Positions 43,778-53,587 are shown, numbered from the stretch's first letter. The stretch is 64,000 bases of DNA from Gp13-AA77 sp035949375 (GCA_035949375.1 DASZIG010000036.1:12681-76680), one strand, 5' to 3'. Program-made: numbers and translations. Notes: generated by a model not told the origin, from the letters alone.

Positions 43778-45283
43778 ATGTACATTCCGCGAAGCCAACC
43801 CTCAGTGCGGGCGCTGCTCGTGGCCGGTTGGCTGTTCGGCCTCGCCGCCTTCGCGCAGCCGCAGGTCCTGCCGGGGAAGTCGAAGCAGGCGCCGCCGCAG
43901 AGCAACACGACGATCATCCTGAGCTTCGACGGCCTCTCGAGCGATGGGACGGCTTTACCGCCTGACACCAATGGCGCGGTCGGCAACAGCACTTCGAACC
44001 AGTTCGTACAATCGGTCAACCTCTCTTACGCGATTTACAACAAGACCACGGGCGCGCCAATTCAAGGGCCGTTGCCCGGCAATACGCCGTGGCTGAATTC
44101 AAGTTCGACTCCCCATTGCGCGGCCAACAACGACGGACAGCCTATCGCTCAATTCGACAAAGCCGCCGGCCGCTGGGTGATCACCGAGCAGGTGCTCAAG
44201 GGTCCGCCTTATTACTTCTGCGTCGCCGTTTCCGCCAGTGCGGACGCCACCGGAGCCTACTATCCCTACGAGTTCAGCTTCAAGAACATGCTGCCGAATA
44301 AAGGGGACTACCCTTACTACGGCAAGCTGGCGGTGTGGCCCGACCCCACCTACAACGGCTACTACGCGTCTTTCGATATTTACAAAAGCGGGAACCTGAA
44401 CGGACCCATCGGATCACCCATCGGGGCGCTGGCCGTGGCCTATGACCGCATGAACATGCTGAACAATGCCTCGGCGCGAACTCCGGTCTTTTCATTCCTG
44501 CCCAGCCCCAACTTAGGATTGCTGCCCTCCGATTACGACGGGACGTCCGACCCTGCAGGCGAGCCGAACTACTACCTGGAGCTGGATCCGACGGGTAATG
44601 CGGACCTTAATCTGTTCAAGTTCGCCGCAAACTTTAGCGGCTCATCCAACTTCACGGGGCCGACCTCCATTAGCGGTTTCACCTACAGGGGCTGCAGCGC
44701 CAAGAACCCGAGTTGGGCGATAGCTGTGAATCAGCCGTCGCCAGGTTCGAGCCTCGACACGTTCGGCGATCGCTTGATGTACCGCAATGCCTGGCGCAGG
44801 ATCGGGGGCACCGAATATCTGGTGGCAAACCACACCGTCATGCCGCCCGGCGGCAGCGCCAAAGCAGGCATCGCCTGGTACGACATCATCAATCCCAACA
44901 GCAACCCCTCGGTGCTGTATTCCAACACGTTTTACGACTCGAGCCCCGCCGGGACGAGCTATTGGATCGGAAGCATCGCCATGGATCAGTTGGGCAACCT
45001 TGCGCTCGGCTTCAACGCCTCGGGCTCCGGGGTCGACCCGAGCGCCTACTACACCGATTGTGTGGTCGCGAGTGGTGAATGCAACATGGAAGCTCCGCAA
45101 CTGGTGGTCCCCGGCGGCGGGGTTCAGGAGAACTCCTCAGCGTGGGGGCAGTACAGCAGCATCAGCGTTGACCCTGCTGACGATTGCACTCTCTGGTTCA
45201 CGACCGAGTACATCGCAAGCACGAGGTCGTTTCCAAACTGGAATACCCACATCGTTGCCTTCAAGTTCAACTCCTGTCCCTGA
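43778..45283 (+). CDS. Secreted protein of unknown function
   Basis: The 501-aa product has a signal peptide (ALLVAGWLFGLAAFA). The body is Asn/Ser/Gly/Tyr-rich and looks all-beta, with SSDGTALPPDTNGAVGNS near the start, a motif seen in exported Acidobacteriota proteins, and SSISVDPADDCTLWFTTEY near the end. A seven-bladed-propeller-like or extracellular scaffold fold is inferred. GGGGGAG precedes the ATG. It follows the TPR regulator closely, which may control it. Confidence 0.7.
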   Translation: MYIPRSQPSVRALLVAGWLFGLAAFAQPQVLPGKSKQAPPQSNTTIILSFDGLSSDGTALPPDTNGAVGNSTSNQFVQSVNLSYAIYNKTTGAPIQGPLPGNTPWLNSSSTPHCAANNDGQPIAQFDKAAGRWVITEQVLKGPPYYFCVAVSASADATGAYYPYEFSFKNMLPNKGDYPYYGKLAVWPDPTYNGYYASFDIYKSGNLNGPIGSPIGALAVAYDRMNMLNNASARTPVFSFLPSPNLGLLPSDYDGTSDPAGEPNYYLELDPTGNADLNLFKFAANFSGSSNFTGPTSISGFTYRGCSAKNPSWAIAVNQPSPGSSLDTFGDRLMYRNAWRRIGGTEYLVANHTVMPPGGSAKAGIAWYDIINPNSNPSVLYSNTFYDSSPAGTSYWIGSIAMDQLGNLALGFNASGSGVDPSAYYTDCVVASGECNMEAPQLVVPGGGVQENSSAWGQYSSISVDPADDCTLWFTTEYIASTRSFPNWNTHIVAFKFNSCP

Positions 45284-45333
45284 TCGGTGGTTAAGCCCTC
45301 ATCGAGCGGGCGAACCTGTTAATCTGTCTTTTC

Positions 45334-47088
45334 ATGCGCTGGATCTTCCCGAAAACCAGGCCCGGGGATGCCGAGACCGCGACGCGTCTCAGTCGCGAGC
45401 TGAACCTGACGCCGCTGGTCGCAAGGCTGCTGGCCGTGCGGGGCTACGGTGACCTCGCGGCGGCAGAGCGCTTTCTGCGGCCAAACCTCGATCAGCTTCA
45501 CGACCCGCTCCTGATGGCCGACATGGGGGCGGCAGTGGCGCGCTTGCGCCAGGCGATCGCGCGTCAGGAAAAGGTGCTGATTTACGGCGACTATGACGTG
45601 GACGGGACGATGGCCGTGGTGGTGTTGCTGACCGCGCTTCGAGCGCTCGGAGCGCTGGTTGAGGTCCACATCCCGCATCGGCTTACGGACGGTTACGGAA
45701 TGCGCAGCGAAGTGATCGAGCGCGCTGCGGCCGACGGCGTCCGCCTGGTGGTGAGCGTTGATACCGGCGTGCGCGCGCATGACGCCATCGGACGCGCCCG
45801 CGAGCTGGGTCTCGATTGCATCGTTACCGACCACCACCTTCCCGAAGATCGCCTGCCGCCGGCTTGCGCCATCCTGAATCCGCACCGGATCGATTGTGCT
45901 TACCCCAACAAGAATCTGTGCGGCGTGGGCGTGGCTTTCAAGCTGGCTCAGGCCCTTCTCGGGATGCCTGGATGCGCGGGCGCGGCGGGCGGCTCCACGA
46001 AGTTGCTCGAATCCTACTTGAAGGTGGTCGCCCTCGGCACGATTGCGGACGTGGTGCCGCTCACGGGCGAGAACCGGGTGATCGCCCATTTCGGACTCGC
46101 GGGACTGCGGCGGGCCGCCGCGCCGGGCCTGCGCGCCCTGATCGACGTCTCCGGCCTCGGCGGCGGACAGGTTGTGACGGCCGGCCATGTCGGTTTCCGG
46201 CTGGCGCCGCGATTAAATGCCGCCGGACGCATGCAAAGCGCACGCGACGTCATTGACCTGCTTACCGCCACCGATTCCATTTTGGCGGCCGGGATCGCGG
46301 AGCGTCTGGACCGCTTGAACCAGGAACGTCAGCAAGTGGAGGAAGAAATCACGCGGGAAGCGATCGAGCGGGTGGAAGCGCGGCCCGATTACGGCCAGCG
46401 CTACTCGATGGTGGTCGCCGGAGAGGGCTGGCATCGGGGCGTGATCGGCATCGTGGCGCAGCGCGTGGCGGAACGGTATCACCGGCCCGCGCTCATCATC
46501 GGCGTCGAGGACGGCGAGGGCGTGGGCTCGGGACGATCGATTCCGGGCTTTCATCTCCTGAACGCTCTGCAATCGGTCGGCGACGTCTTTACGAGGTTTG
46601 GAGGGCACGCCCAGGCGGCAGGATTCACCCTGCCGTCCGGCCGCGTCGGGGAGCTTGAAGCGCGATTCGAGGCATTCGCCCACACTGCGCTCGAACCCGA
46701 CGATCTGGAACCGGTCCTGCGAGTGGACGCCGAAATCACCCCGGCGGACCTCGATGGTCCGGTCTACCAACAGTTGCAAGCGCTTGGCCCTCACGGCATG
46801 GGCAATCCCACCCCGGTGTTTGCGGCGCGCGGATTGCGGATCTGCGGTCCGCCGCGCGTACTCAAGGAGAAGCATCTAAAATTGAGGGTGGCGCACGGCT
46901 CGCGCACGCTGGACGCCCTCGCCTGGAATTGGGCTCCGCGCGCTTCCGAATGGACGCAGGGCCAAACCGTGGACGCGGCATTCACGATCGATGAGAATAC
47001 CTATCAGGAGATCACCTCGCTGCAGCTCGAGCTGAAGGACATGAAAGCCGCAGGCGCCTTGGAGCGCGGCACATTGCTGTCGGTCTGA
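45334..47088 (+). CDS. recJ: Single-stranded-DNA-specific exonuclease RecJ
   Basis: RecJ (584 aa) degrades ssDNA 5' to 3' in recombination and mismatch repair. DHH family motifs: YGDYDVDGTMAVVVLL, then VSVDTGVRAHDAI, VTDHHLPEDRLPPACAILNP and the DHHA1 part GEGWHRGVIGIVAQRVAER, with SGRSIPGFHLLNAL and GGHAQAAGFTLP. The C-terminal OB-like domain follows. It opens the recJ-lpt-rpoN block. Confidence 0.95.
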   Translation: MRWIFPKTRPGDAETATRLSRELNLTPLVARLLAVRGYGDLAAAERFLRPNLDQLHDPLLMADMGAAVARLRQAIARQEKVLIYGDYDVDGTMAVVVLLTALRALGALVEVHIPHRLTDGYGMRSEVIERAAADGVRLVVSVDTGVRAHDAIGRARELGLDCIVTDHHLPEDRLPPACAILNPHRIDCAYPNKNLCGVGVAFKLAQALLGMPGCAGAAGGSTKLLESYLKVVALGTIADVVPLTGENRVIAHFGLAGLRRAAAPGLRALIDVSGLGGGQVVTAGHVGFRLAPRLNAAGRMQSARDVIDLLTATDSILAAGIAERLDRLNQERQQVEEEITREAIERVEARPDYGQRYSMVVAGEGWHRGVIGIVAQRVAERYHRPALIIGVEDGEGVGSGRSIPGFHLLNALQSVGDVFTRFGGHAQAAGFTLPSGRVGELEARFEAFAHTALEPDDLEPVLRVDAEITPADLDGPVYQQLQALGPHGMGNPTPVFAARGLRICGPPRVLKEKHLKLRVAHGSRTLDALAWNWAPRASEWTQGQTVDAAFTIDENTYQEITSLQLELKDMKAAGALERGTLLSV

Positions 47089-47091
47089 TTC

Positions 47092-47157
47092 CGCCAGCTT
47101 GCTCTTTAGGCCTACGAGACTAAGCCCAGCAAGCTGGGCTGACGGAAAGCGGTAGCA
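47092..47157. repeat. Hairpin repeat between recJ and the LptC/A gene
   Basis: The stretch 47123-47140 (AGCCCAGC-AA-GCTGGGCT) is a near-perfect palindrome. It is flanked by CCGCCAGCTTGCT (47091-47103) and the inverted AGCAAGCTGGGCTGACGG end (47129-47146), so two hairpins could form. The recJ stop is at 47086-47088. It may be a REP-type element or end recJ transcription, but the T-run is lacking. Confidence 0.6.
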
Positions 47158-47190
47158 AGCTCCCGCACTCCAAGGCGCCAATCCAACAAC

Positions 47191-49830
47191 GTGGCTGAAC
47201 CCGTTCCATCCCGATCCGCGACCGCGCAATCCACCGTGCGGGCGCGCAGTTCGGTCGGCCGGAGGAAGATTCTCCGCAGGCTGCTCCTCGTCTTTTTTGC
47301 CCTGGGCGTCGTGGCCGTGGTGGTGGCTTACCGCATCCGCCCCCGGCATCCGGTGGCGCTGATGGTGGCGCCCCAGCCTCTGCCCGAGAATGCGCAGCAG
47401 GCGGCGGCCGGCTACAGCTTCACGCGCTCGGAAGGCGGGCGCGAAGTCTTCACGGTCCACGCCCGGCGCACGACAGATTACAAGAACGGTCAGGGAACCA
47501 TCCTCGAAGGCGTCCTGATGGAAGTGTTTGGCCGCACCGGTGACCAGCACGATCTGATTAAGGCTGACCGTTGCGATTACAACTCCGGCAGCGGGAACTT
47601 CTCGTGCGCCGGTCAGGTCGAGGTTGAGCTCGACGCTCCGCGCGGGGCGCAAGAGCTGCCTTCCGCGCCGGCTGCGGGCGATTCCGGCACGCTGCACGGC
47701 CGCCAGCCCGTTTATCTCAAGACCTCAGGCCTTGTTTATAACCAGGCGACGGCGCTGATCTCCGGCCCGGCGCACGTCGATTGGCGCTACGGTCCTGCGA
47801 CGGGATCGGCGGTGGGCCTCGCCTACGCGACGCGGGACGGTTCGATCGATCTGGAGCGCGACGTGACGGCCACCCTGCCGGTGCGGAACCCTCCTAACTC
47901 CGCCGGCCTGCGCACGACTTCGGTTATGCAACTAGCGGCGTCTCACCTCCATTACGCCAAGGAGCGGCGACAGATTGAGCTCGCGGGCCCGGTTCATCTC
48001 ACGGAAGGTGACCGAAAGGTCGATTCCGGGCACGCCATCCTGGACCTCGACGCTCGAAACCGCCTGACGCGGGCCCTGCTGGACGACGGTATGCAGGCGG
48101 CGGACACGTCCCAGGGGACGTCGCGCACAGCCCAGGCTGCGGCGCTTGAAGCCCAGTTTGATCCCGCGACTGGCGACCTGACCGCCCTCAACTCGTCTGG
48201 CGACGTACACCTCGAGTCACAGCCTAAGCCCGGAGCTGGAATCACACGCCTGGCCGCCGACCGGGTCCACGTGAGCTTCACAGGCGCCCATTTTCATCCA
48301 GAGCACGGGGAAGCGTCCGGCAACGTACGTGTGGCTTCGGAACCCGGCTCGGCGCAGTCTGGAGCCAGCCCGACGCAGTCTGGAGAACGAACGGCGGACG
48401 CCGCCGCGCACGCCCCGGTTCAGGGCTCATTCTCCCGCGAGAATCTTGAGACCGCCGATTTGGATTTTGCTTTTCGTCCCGCCGACGGCACGCTCGATGA
48501 AGCTCACACCGTGGGGCCCGGTAAGCTCACCCTGACCTCCGCTGACCCCAAGACCGGAAATCGGATCATCACCGCCAGCCGGTTCTTGATGGCCTTTGAC
48601 GCCCGGAGCCGCTTGAAGGGTCTGCGCGGCCAGGGCCCCACGGAAATCGTGTTTGAGCCTGCCCTGAACGCGCCGCGCGGCACGGTAGCCATGGAGAGCC
48701 ATGGAGACAGCCTGCAGGCGAGCCTCGATCCTGCGTCCGGCGGGCTCGAATCGATGGAGCAGGCCGGCCATTTTCAATTTATGGACGTGGACCGGCACGC
48801 CACGGCCGACCGCGCCGACTACTCGGCCGATGGCGACTTCATGACGCTCACCGGCAACCCGGTTGTGACTGATCCGAACACGCGCATTCGGGCCGACCAC
48901 GTCCTGATGCACCTTGCCACCAGCACCGCTGAAGGCTCGGGACACGTGAGCTCCACGCACCTCGGCGGGTTTCCGGGGGAAGGACAATCCGGCCCGGCCG
49001 TGAAGCCTTCGAACGCTGCGTCCGCTGCCGGCAACGGAGATCCCGACGTGACCAACGTGCTCGCCGAGCGGGTGACAGCAGATCGTAACCGGCAGGTGTT
49101 CCACTACGAAGGGCACGTGCGGGCCTGGCGTGGAGCGCACGTCATTGAGTCGCCGGCGCTCGACATTTACCGCGCTGATCGCCACGTGGTGGCGGGGTCC
49201 GGCGTGGTGACCTCGGACCTCGAGCCGTCGCCGCCCTCGAGCGGCGCGGGGCAGCACGCCCAAGGGTCCGGAGCATCGCCTTCCAGCCGTCAGAAAGCGA
49301 GCCCGAGCGGCGTGACGCGCGAGGCCAGCGCCCGGGACGCCCGTAGCTTGGACGCCAAAACCCGGGACGCCGAGACTCGGAACAAGACATCGCCCTCCGG
49401 GTCCGCCCCGGGTGGGGCGACGCGCCCGGTCACCATCCGCGCCGATCGATTCGAGTACTTCGATCTCGCGCGCAAGGCTGCCTACCGGGGCCACGTGCGG
49501 ATGGACTCGTCAGGCGCCACCCTGGAATGTGACCGTCTCGACGCCTACTTTACCGAGCCCGGACCCGGCGCGCCTTCGCAGCTCGACCATGCCGTGGCGG
49601 ACGACCATGTGACCCTGCTCAAGCCCGGGCGGCGCGCCACCGGCAATCATGCGGATTATTTTGCCCGTGAAGGCAAGGTGGTCATGACCGGAGGTCCGCC
49701 GACCCTCTATGACACGGAAAAGGGCTTCACTACAGGTCGAAGTTTGACTTTCTTTACCAGCGATGATAGTTTGATCGTAGACGGAGGGTCTGGATTCCGG
49801 TCTCTCTCCAAGCACCGCTTGTCGCAGTAG
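47191..49830 (+). CDS. LptC-LptA fusion (lipopolysaccharide transport, periplasmic bridge)
   Basis: The 879-aa protein combines an LptC-like inner-membrane anchor with OstA/LptA-type beta-jellyroll domains. The TM segment is about residues 28-48 (LLLVFFALGVVAVVVAYRI). LptC-like sequence continues with FTVHARRTTDYKNGQG; OstA-like strands follow to the C-terminus, for example KADRCDYNSGSGNFSCAG and RADRFEYFDLARKAAYRG. Two low-complexity linkers (residues ~395-415 and ~690-745) separate jellyroll blocks. It is followed by lptB at 6 bp, so it probably bridges LptB2FG to the outer membrane. GTG at 47191 is used. Confidence 0.85.
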   Translation: MAEPVPSRSATAQSTVRARSSVGRRKILRRLLLVFFALGVVAVVVAYRIRPRHPVALMVAPQPLPENAQQAAAGYSFTRSEGGREVFTVHARRTTDYKNGQGTILEGVLMEVFGRTGDQHDLIKADRCDYNSGSGNFSCAGQVEVELDAPRGAQELPSAPAAGDSGTLHGRQPVYLKTSGLVYNQATALISGPAHVDWRYGPATGSAVGLAYATRDGSIDLERDVTATLPVRNPPNSAGLRTTSVMQLAASHLHYAKERRQIELAGPVHLTEGDRKVDSGHAILDLDARNRLTRALLDDGMQAADTSQGTSRTAQAAALEAQFDPATGDLTALNSSGDVHLESQPKPGAGITRLAADRVHVSFTGAHFHPEHGEASGNVRVASEPGSAQSGASPTQSGERTADAAAHAPVQGSFSRENLETADLDFAFRPADGTLDEAHTVGPGKLTLTSADPKTGNRIITASRFLMAFDARSRLKGLRGQGPTEIVFEPALNAPRGTVAMESHGDSLQASLDPASGGLESMEQAGHFQFMDVDRHATADRADYSADGDFMTLTGNPVVTDPNTRIRADHVLMHLATSTAEGSGHVSSTHLGGFPGEGQSGPAVKPSNAASAAGNGDPDVTNVLAERVTADRNRQVFHYEGHVRAWRGAHVIESPALDIYRADRHVVAGSGVVTSDLEPSPPSSGAGQHAQGSGASPSSRQKASPSGVTREASARDARSLDAKTRDAETRNKTSPSGSAPGGATRPVTIRADRFEYFDLARKAAYRGHVRMDSSGATLECDRLDAYFTEPGPGAPSQLDHAVADDHVTLLKPGRRATGNHADYFAREGKVVMTGGPPTLYDTEKGFTTGRSLTFFTSDDSLIVDGGSGFRSLSKHRLSQ

Positions 49831-49836
49831 CCTGCC

Positions 49837-50565
49837 ATGCCCGTCCTCTCAACCGTCGATCTGACCAAATCGTACAAGGGACGTAAAGTAGTTGATGGAA
49901 TAAGCCTTAGGATCGACCAGGGCGAAGTCGTCGGGTTGCTCGGCCCGAACGGCGCCGGGAAGACCACGTCGTTCTACATCATCGTGGGTCTGGTGCGGCC
50001 GGATGCCGGCCAGGTCCTGCTCGACGGAGCGGACATCACGGGCCTGCCTATGTACCTGCGCGCGCGGGCGGGCATCAGTTACCTGCCCCAGGAGCCTTCT
50101 ATTTTTCGAAACCTCACGGTGGAAGAGAACCTGATGGCGGTCCTCGAGACGTTGCCGTTGAGCGCGCATCAGCGCCGGGAACGGCTTGAGGAGTTGCTCG
50201 AGGAACTCGGGTTGCAGCAGGTCCGCCGCAGTTACGGCTACATGCTCTCGGGCGGCGAGCGCCGCCGCGTGGAAATCGCGCGCTCGCTGGTGATCTCGCC
50301 AGCATTCATTCTTCTGGACGAGCCTTTCTCCGGCATCGACCCGCTGACGGTCATCGATCTTCAGAACATCATCCTGCAGTTGAAGAATTCCGGAATCGGC
50401 ATCTTGTTGACGGACCATAACGTCCGCGAGACTTTGCAAGTGACGGACCGGGCGTATATTATCAACGGTGGGAGGATATTCCGGGCCGGCACCCCGCAGG
50501 TGTTGGGCAACGACGCCGAGGTCAAGCGTATTTACCTTGGAGATAATTTCAGGCTAGCAATTTAA
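49837..50565 (+). CDS. lptB: LPS export ATP-binding protein
   Basis: LptB (242 aa) is the ATPase that powers LPS extraction by LptFG. GLLGPNGAGKTTSFYIIVGL is the Walker A, MLSGGERRRVEIARSL the signature and FILLDEPFSGIDPLTV the Walker B, all typical of LptB. It lies 6 bp after the LptC/A fusion, and its stop overlaps the rpoN start by one base. lptF/lptG and lptD are not in this window. Confidence 0.97.
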   Translation: MPVLSTVDLTKSYKGRKVVDGISLRIDQGEVVGLLGPNGAGKTTSFYIIVGLVRPDAGQVLLDGADITGLPMYLRARAGISYLPQEPSIFRNLTVEENLMAVLETLPLSAHQRRERLEELLEELGLQQVRRSYGYMLSGGERRRVEIARSLVISPAFILLDEPFSGIDPLTVIDLQNIILQLKNSGIGILLTDHNVRETLQVTDRAYIINGGRIFRAGTPQVLGNDAEVKRIYLGDNFRLAI

Positions 50566-52028
50566 TGGAAGGAAATCGCCCCAAACTCGGTCTGAGTCTC
50601 AACGTCGCGCAGCGGCAGATTCTGACGCCAGGACTGGTTCAGATGGTGACCGTCCTGGCTTTGAACAGGCTGGAACTGCGCGAGATGATCAACACCGAGA
50701 TGGTCGCCAATCCGGTTCTCGAAGAGATGACCGACGAGGCGCCTTCAGCCGAGGAAGTCCGCGAGAAGGTCGAGGCCGAGGGCGAGGCTCCGCTGCCCCC
50801 CACACCGACGAACGGCGAAGCGCCCTCGCCCGAAAAACAGGATTCCTTCCAGGAAGTCGACTACGGCTCGTTCTTTGACGATTATCTCGATCCCGGTTAC
50901 AAGTCTCCCGCCGCCGAATCCATCGAAAAGCCTTCTTTCGAGAATTTCCTGTCCCGGCCCACGTCGCTTGCCGATCACTTGGAATGGCAGTTGAATCTTT
51001 CCATCTGCACGGACGAGGTCCGCGATGCGGCCTATTCCATCATCGGCAACCTCAATGAGGATGGCTACCTGACGGCGACCGTGGACGAGATCGCCGAGAC
51101 CGGCGCACACAAAAAAGAGGACGTGGAACAGGCGCTGAAACTCATTCAGGAGCTCGATCCGCCGGGAATCGCCGCCAAGGACCTGCGCGAGTGCCTGCTG
51201 CTGCAGTTGAAGGCGCTGGCGCCCGCCAGCCCGATGGCGGCGCGCATTATCTCCGAGCACCTCGACAAGCTGCAGAACAAACAATACAAGGAGATCGCCC
51301 GCGCCCTCGACCGCCCGCAACCGGCGGTGGAACGCGCGCTCGACTTGATCCGTACTCTCGACCCGCGCCCCGGCCAGCGCTACAACGCCACCGAAGCGCG
51401 GCTCGTGGAACCGGACGTCGCCATCGTGAAGGTGGGCGACGATTATAAGATCATCATGAATGAGGACGGGATGCCGCAGCTCCGCTTGAGCCGGCGTTAC
51501 CGCCGCATGCTGGAACAAGACGGCACTTCACGCGACGTGCGCACCTGGGTGAAGGAACGCTTCAACTCCGCCCTGCAGCTCCTCAAGAACATCGAGCAGC
51601 GCAAGCAGACGATTCAGCGCGTGTGCCAGGTGATCATCGAACGGCAGCGCGAGTTTCTGGACAAGGGCGACGATTACCTGCGGCCCATGATGATCAAGGA
51701 AGTGGCGGAGACCGTGGGCGTACACCCCTCCACCGTCAGCCGCGCCGTCGGCAACAAGTACGCCGAAACTCCCCAGGGGGTCCGCGAGCTGCGATCCTTC
51801 TTCTCCGAGGCTGTGCAGGGCCCGGCGGGCGCCGAGTTGCCCCTGGTCAGCCTGAAGCGCGCCGTGAAGAAGATGATTGAAGATGAGGACGCCGCCCACC
51901 CTCTCACCGACGACCACATCACCCAGCGTTTGCACGAGATGGGCATTTCCGTGACACGCCGTACGGTAGCGAAATACCGTGAAGATATGCATATTCCGAG
52001 CACTCACCACCGGCGGAGGAAGGCATGA
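50565..52028 (+). CDS. rpoN: RNA polymerase sigma-54 factor
   Basis: RpoN (487 aa) directs polymerase to -24/-12 promoters and needs an AAA+ activator such as the NtrX-like protein in this window. Region I is Gln/Leu-rich (PKLGLSLNVAQRQILTPGL), an acidic region II follows, and the core-binding domain contains LDPRPGQRY. The RpoN box reads TRRTVAKYREDM near the C-terminus. Translation is coupled to lptB by the one-base overlap. Confidence 0.97.
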   Translation: MEGNRPKLGLSLNVAQRQILTPGLVQMVTVLALNRLELREMINTEMVANPVLEEMTDEAPSAEEVREKVEAEGEAPLPPTPTNGEAPSPEKQDSFQEVDYGSFFDDYLDPGYKSPAAESIEKPSFENFLSRPTSLADHLEWQLNLSICTDEVRDAAYSIIGNLNEDGYLTATVDEIAETGAHKKEDVEQALKLIQELDPPGIAAKDLRECLLLQLKALAPASPMAARIISEHLDKLQNKQYKEIARALDRPQPAVERALDLIRTLDPRPGQRYNATEARLVEPDVAIVKVGDDYKIIMNEDGMPQLRLSRRYRRMLEQDGTSRDVRTWVKERFNSALQLLKNIEQRKQTIQRVCQVIIERQREFLDKGDDYLRPMMIKEVAETVGVHPSTVSRAVGNKYAETPQGVRELRSFFSEAVQGPAGAELPLVSLKRAVKKMIEDEDAAHPLTDDHITQRLHEMGISVTRRTVAKYREDMHIPSTHHRRRKA

Positions 52029-52079
52029 ACCTTCCCGTTCCTCCCCTCGCTTCTGGGCTCGGGGCCTGGAGGTCAGCTC

Positions 52080-52616
52080 ATGCAGATCGAGTACACCGGG
52101 CGCCAGATCGAAGTCACGCCGGATCTGCGCCAATACACTGAAGAACGCCTGGGCAAGGTCGCGCGTTTGCTGCGCGATCGTTGCACCCTGCACGTCATCC
52201 TCACGGCGGAAAGGCACCTGCGCATCGCCGAAGTCACCCTTAAGTTCCGCGACCATTCTCTGGTGGGAATGGACCAGACGCCGGACGCGCGAAATTCGCT
52301 CAACGGCGCCCTGGATAAGGTCGAAAGGCAGGTACTGCGCCTGCTCGAACGCACCCGGACGCGCAAGCGGCGTCCGAAGCCCTCGTCCGCCGTACTGCTC
52401 AACGTGCTGGCGCCGGCCCGCACCGATCATCAGGAGCGCGAAGCCCTTGAAACCGAGCGCATCGCCATCAAACCGCTGAGCATCGAGGAGGCGATCGATT
52501 CCTCCGAGCTGCAGCGCCGGGGCGCGGTGGTGTTCCGCAACCTTGAAAGCGACCGCGTGAACGTGATCTACCGGCGTCCCGACGGCAAGCTGGCGCTCAT
52601 CGAGCCGGAGCCTTAG
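52080..52616 (+). CDS. hpf: Long-form ribosome hibernation promoting factor
   Basis: The 178-aa protein has the HPF/RaiA N-terminal domain (QIEYTGRQIEVTPDLRQYT) and the C-terminal dimerisation domain (VVFRNLESDRVNVIYRRPDG), so it is the long form that pairs 70S ribosomes into 100S particles in stationary phase. The ATG at 52080 has GGAGG just upstream. It is the third gene in rpoN-hpf-rapZ order, as in many bacteria. Confidence 0.95.
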   Translation: MQIEYTGRQIEVTPDLRQYTEERLGKVARLLRDRCTLHVILTAERHLRIAEVTLKFRDHSLVGMDQTPDARNSLNGALDKVERQVLRLLERTRTRKRRPKPSSAVLLNVLAPARTDHQEREALETERIAIKPLSIEEAIDSSELQRRGAVVFRNLESDRVNVIYRRPDGKLALIEPEP

Positions 52617-52620
52617 AAGC

Positions 52621-52690
52621 AGTGGCAAGTGGCGAGTGACAAGTGGCAAGAGCCGGGTGACTTGTCACTTGCCACTTGTCACTTGTCACT
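52621..52690. repeat. Short inverted repeat between hpf and rapZ
   Basis: The left arm (52628-52650, AGTGGCGAGTGACAAGTGGC type) pairs with the right arm (52668-52690, CTTGCCACTTGTCACTTGTC type) at about 20 of 23 positions. The units are CAAGTGG/CACTTG heptads, the same class as at 30160-30180. The right arm ends 7 bp before the rapZ ATG, so a hairpin could occlude or time rapZ translation. Confidence 0.75.
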
Positions 52691-52696
52691 TTCTCC

Positions 52697-53587
52697 ATGA
52701 AGCGATCCTCCGCCAGGAAGCCCCGATCGCGATTCGTGCTGATTACCGGGCGCAGCGGGTCCGGCAAGGGCTCGGCGTTGCGGGCCTTTGAGGACCTGGG
52801 CTACTACTGCGTCGACAATCTGCCCTCCAACCTCATCCGCACCTTCCGCGACCTCTGCTTCGCGCCGGGCAGCAGCATCGCCAAGGCCGCCGTGGCCGTG
52901 GACGTCCGCGAACGTGAAGCCATCAGCCAGCTTCCCGCCCTCTACGACAAGCTGGTCAAGGAGCGCCCGCGGCCGGTGCTGGTGTTTCTGGACGCTTCCG
53001 ACGAGGCCATCATCCGGCGCTTCGAAGAGACTCGCCGGCCGCATCCGCTCGGGCGTGACCTGCCACTGCAGGAGGGCATCGATCGCGAGCGGCGACTGCT
53101 CAGGCCCGTCAAGCAGCGCGCCGACGAGGTGTTGGACACCACGCGGCTGAACGCCCAGGAGCTGCGGCAGCTCATCCAGGCGCGCTTCGGCGGCGGCGCG
53201 AAGCACGAAGTGATGCCCATCTCCGTCGTATCTTTCGGCTACCGGTTCGGACTGCCTCAGGAGGCCGACCTCGTGTTTGACGTGCGCTTTCTCCCCAATC
53301 CCAACTACGTGCGCGAGCTGAAGAAGAAGACCGGACGCGACCCCGAAGTGGTGCGGTTCATGTCGAAGCTGCCCGGCACGCGCGAGTTCCTCCGTCGCGT
53401 CCTGGACTTGCTCGTTTACTTGCTGCCGCTTTACATCCGCGAGGGCAAGAGCTACATGACGATCGCCGTCGGCTGCACGGGCGGCCGCCACCGCTCCGTG
53501 ATGATCGCCGAGAAGCTGGCGGCGTCGCTCGCGGAGGCGGGATACCAAACGAAGGTGACGCACCGTGACATCGCCCGGGCGGCTTAG
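52697..53587 (+). CDS. rapZ: RapZ-family RNase adaptor/nucleotide-binding protein
   Basis: The 296-aa protein is a RapZ/YvcJ family member. Walker A GRSGSGKGSALRAFEDLG and the family segment YYCVDNLPSNLI are present, with FSYRFG/FGYRFGLPQEADLVFDVRFLPN and the C-terminal CTGGRHRSVMIAEKLA. RapZ delivers sRNAs to RNase E in enterobacteria; elsewhere the role is less clear. The ATG at 52697 gives the standard length. An upstream in-frame TTG at 52676 lies in a short repeat and is not preferred. Confidence 0.93.
   Translation: MKRSSARKPRSRFVLITGRSGSGKGSALRAFEDLGYYCVDNLPSNLIRTFRDLCFAPGSSIAKAAVAVDVREREAISQLPALYDKLVKERPRPVLVFLDASDEAIIRRFEETRRPHPLGRDLPLQEGIDRERRLLRPVKQRADEVLDTTRLNAQELRQLIQARFGGGAKHEVMPISVVSFGYRFGLPQEADLVFDVRFLPNPNYVRELKKKTGRDPEVVRFMSKLPGTREFLRRVLDLLVYLLPLYIREGKSYMTIAVGCTGGRHRSVMIAEKLAASLAEAGYQTKVTHRDIARAA

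Noticed and set aside
52676..52696. Upstream in-frame TTG start for rapZ
   Set aside because: The seven extra codons lie in the short inverted repeat; the ATG at 52697 gives the usual RapZ N-terminus.
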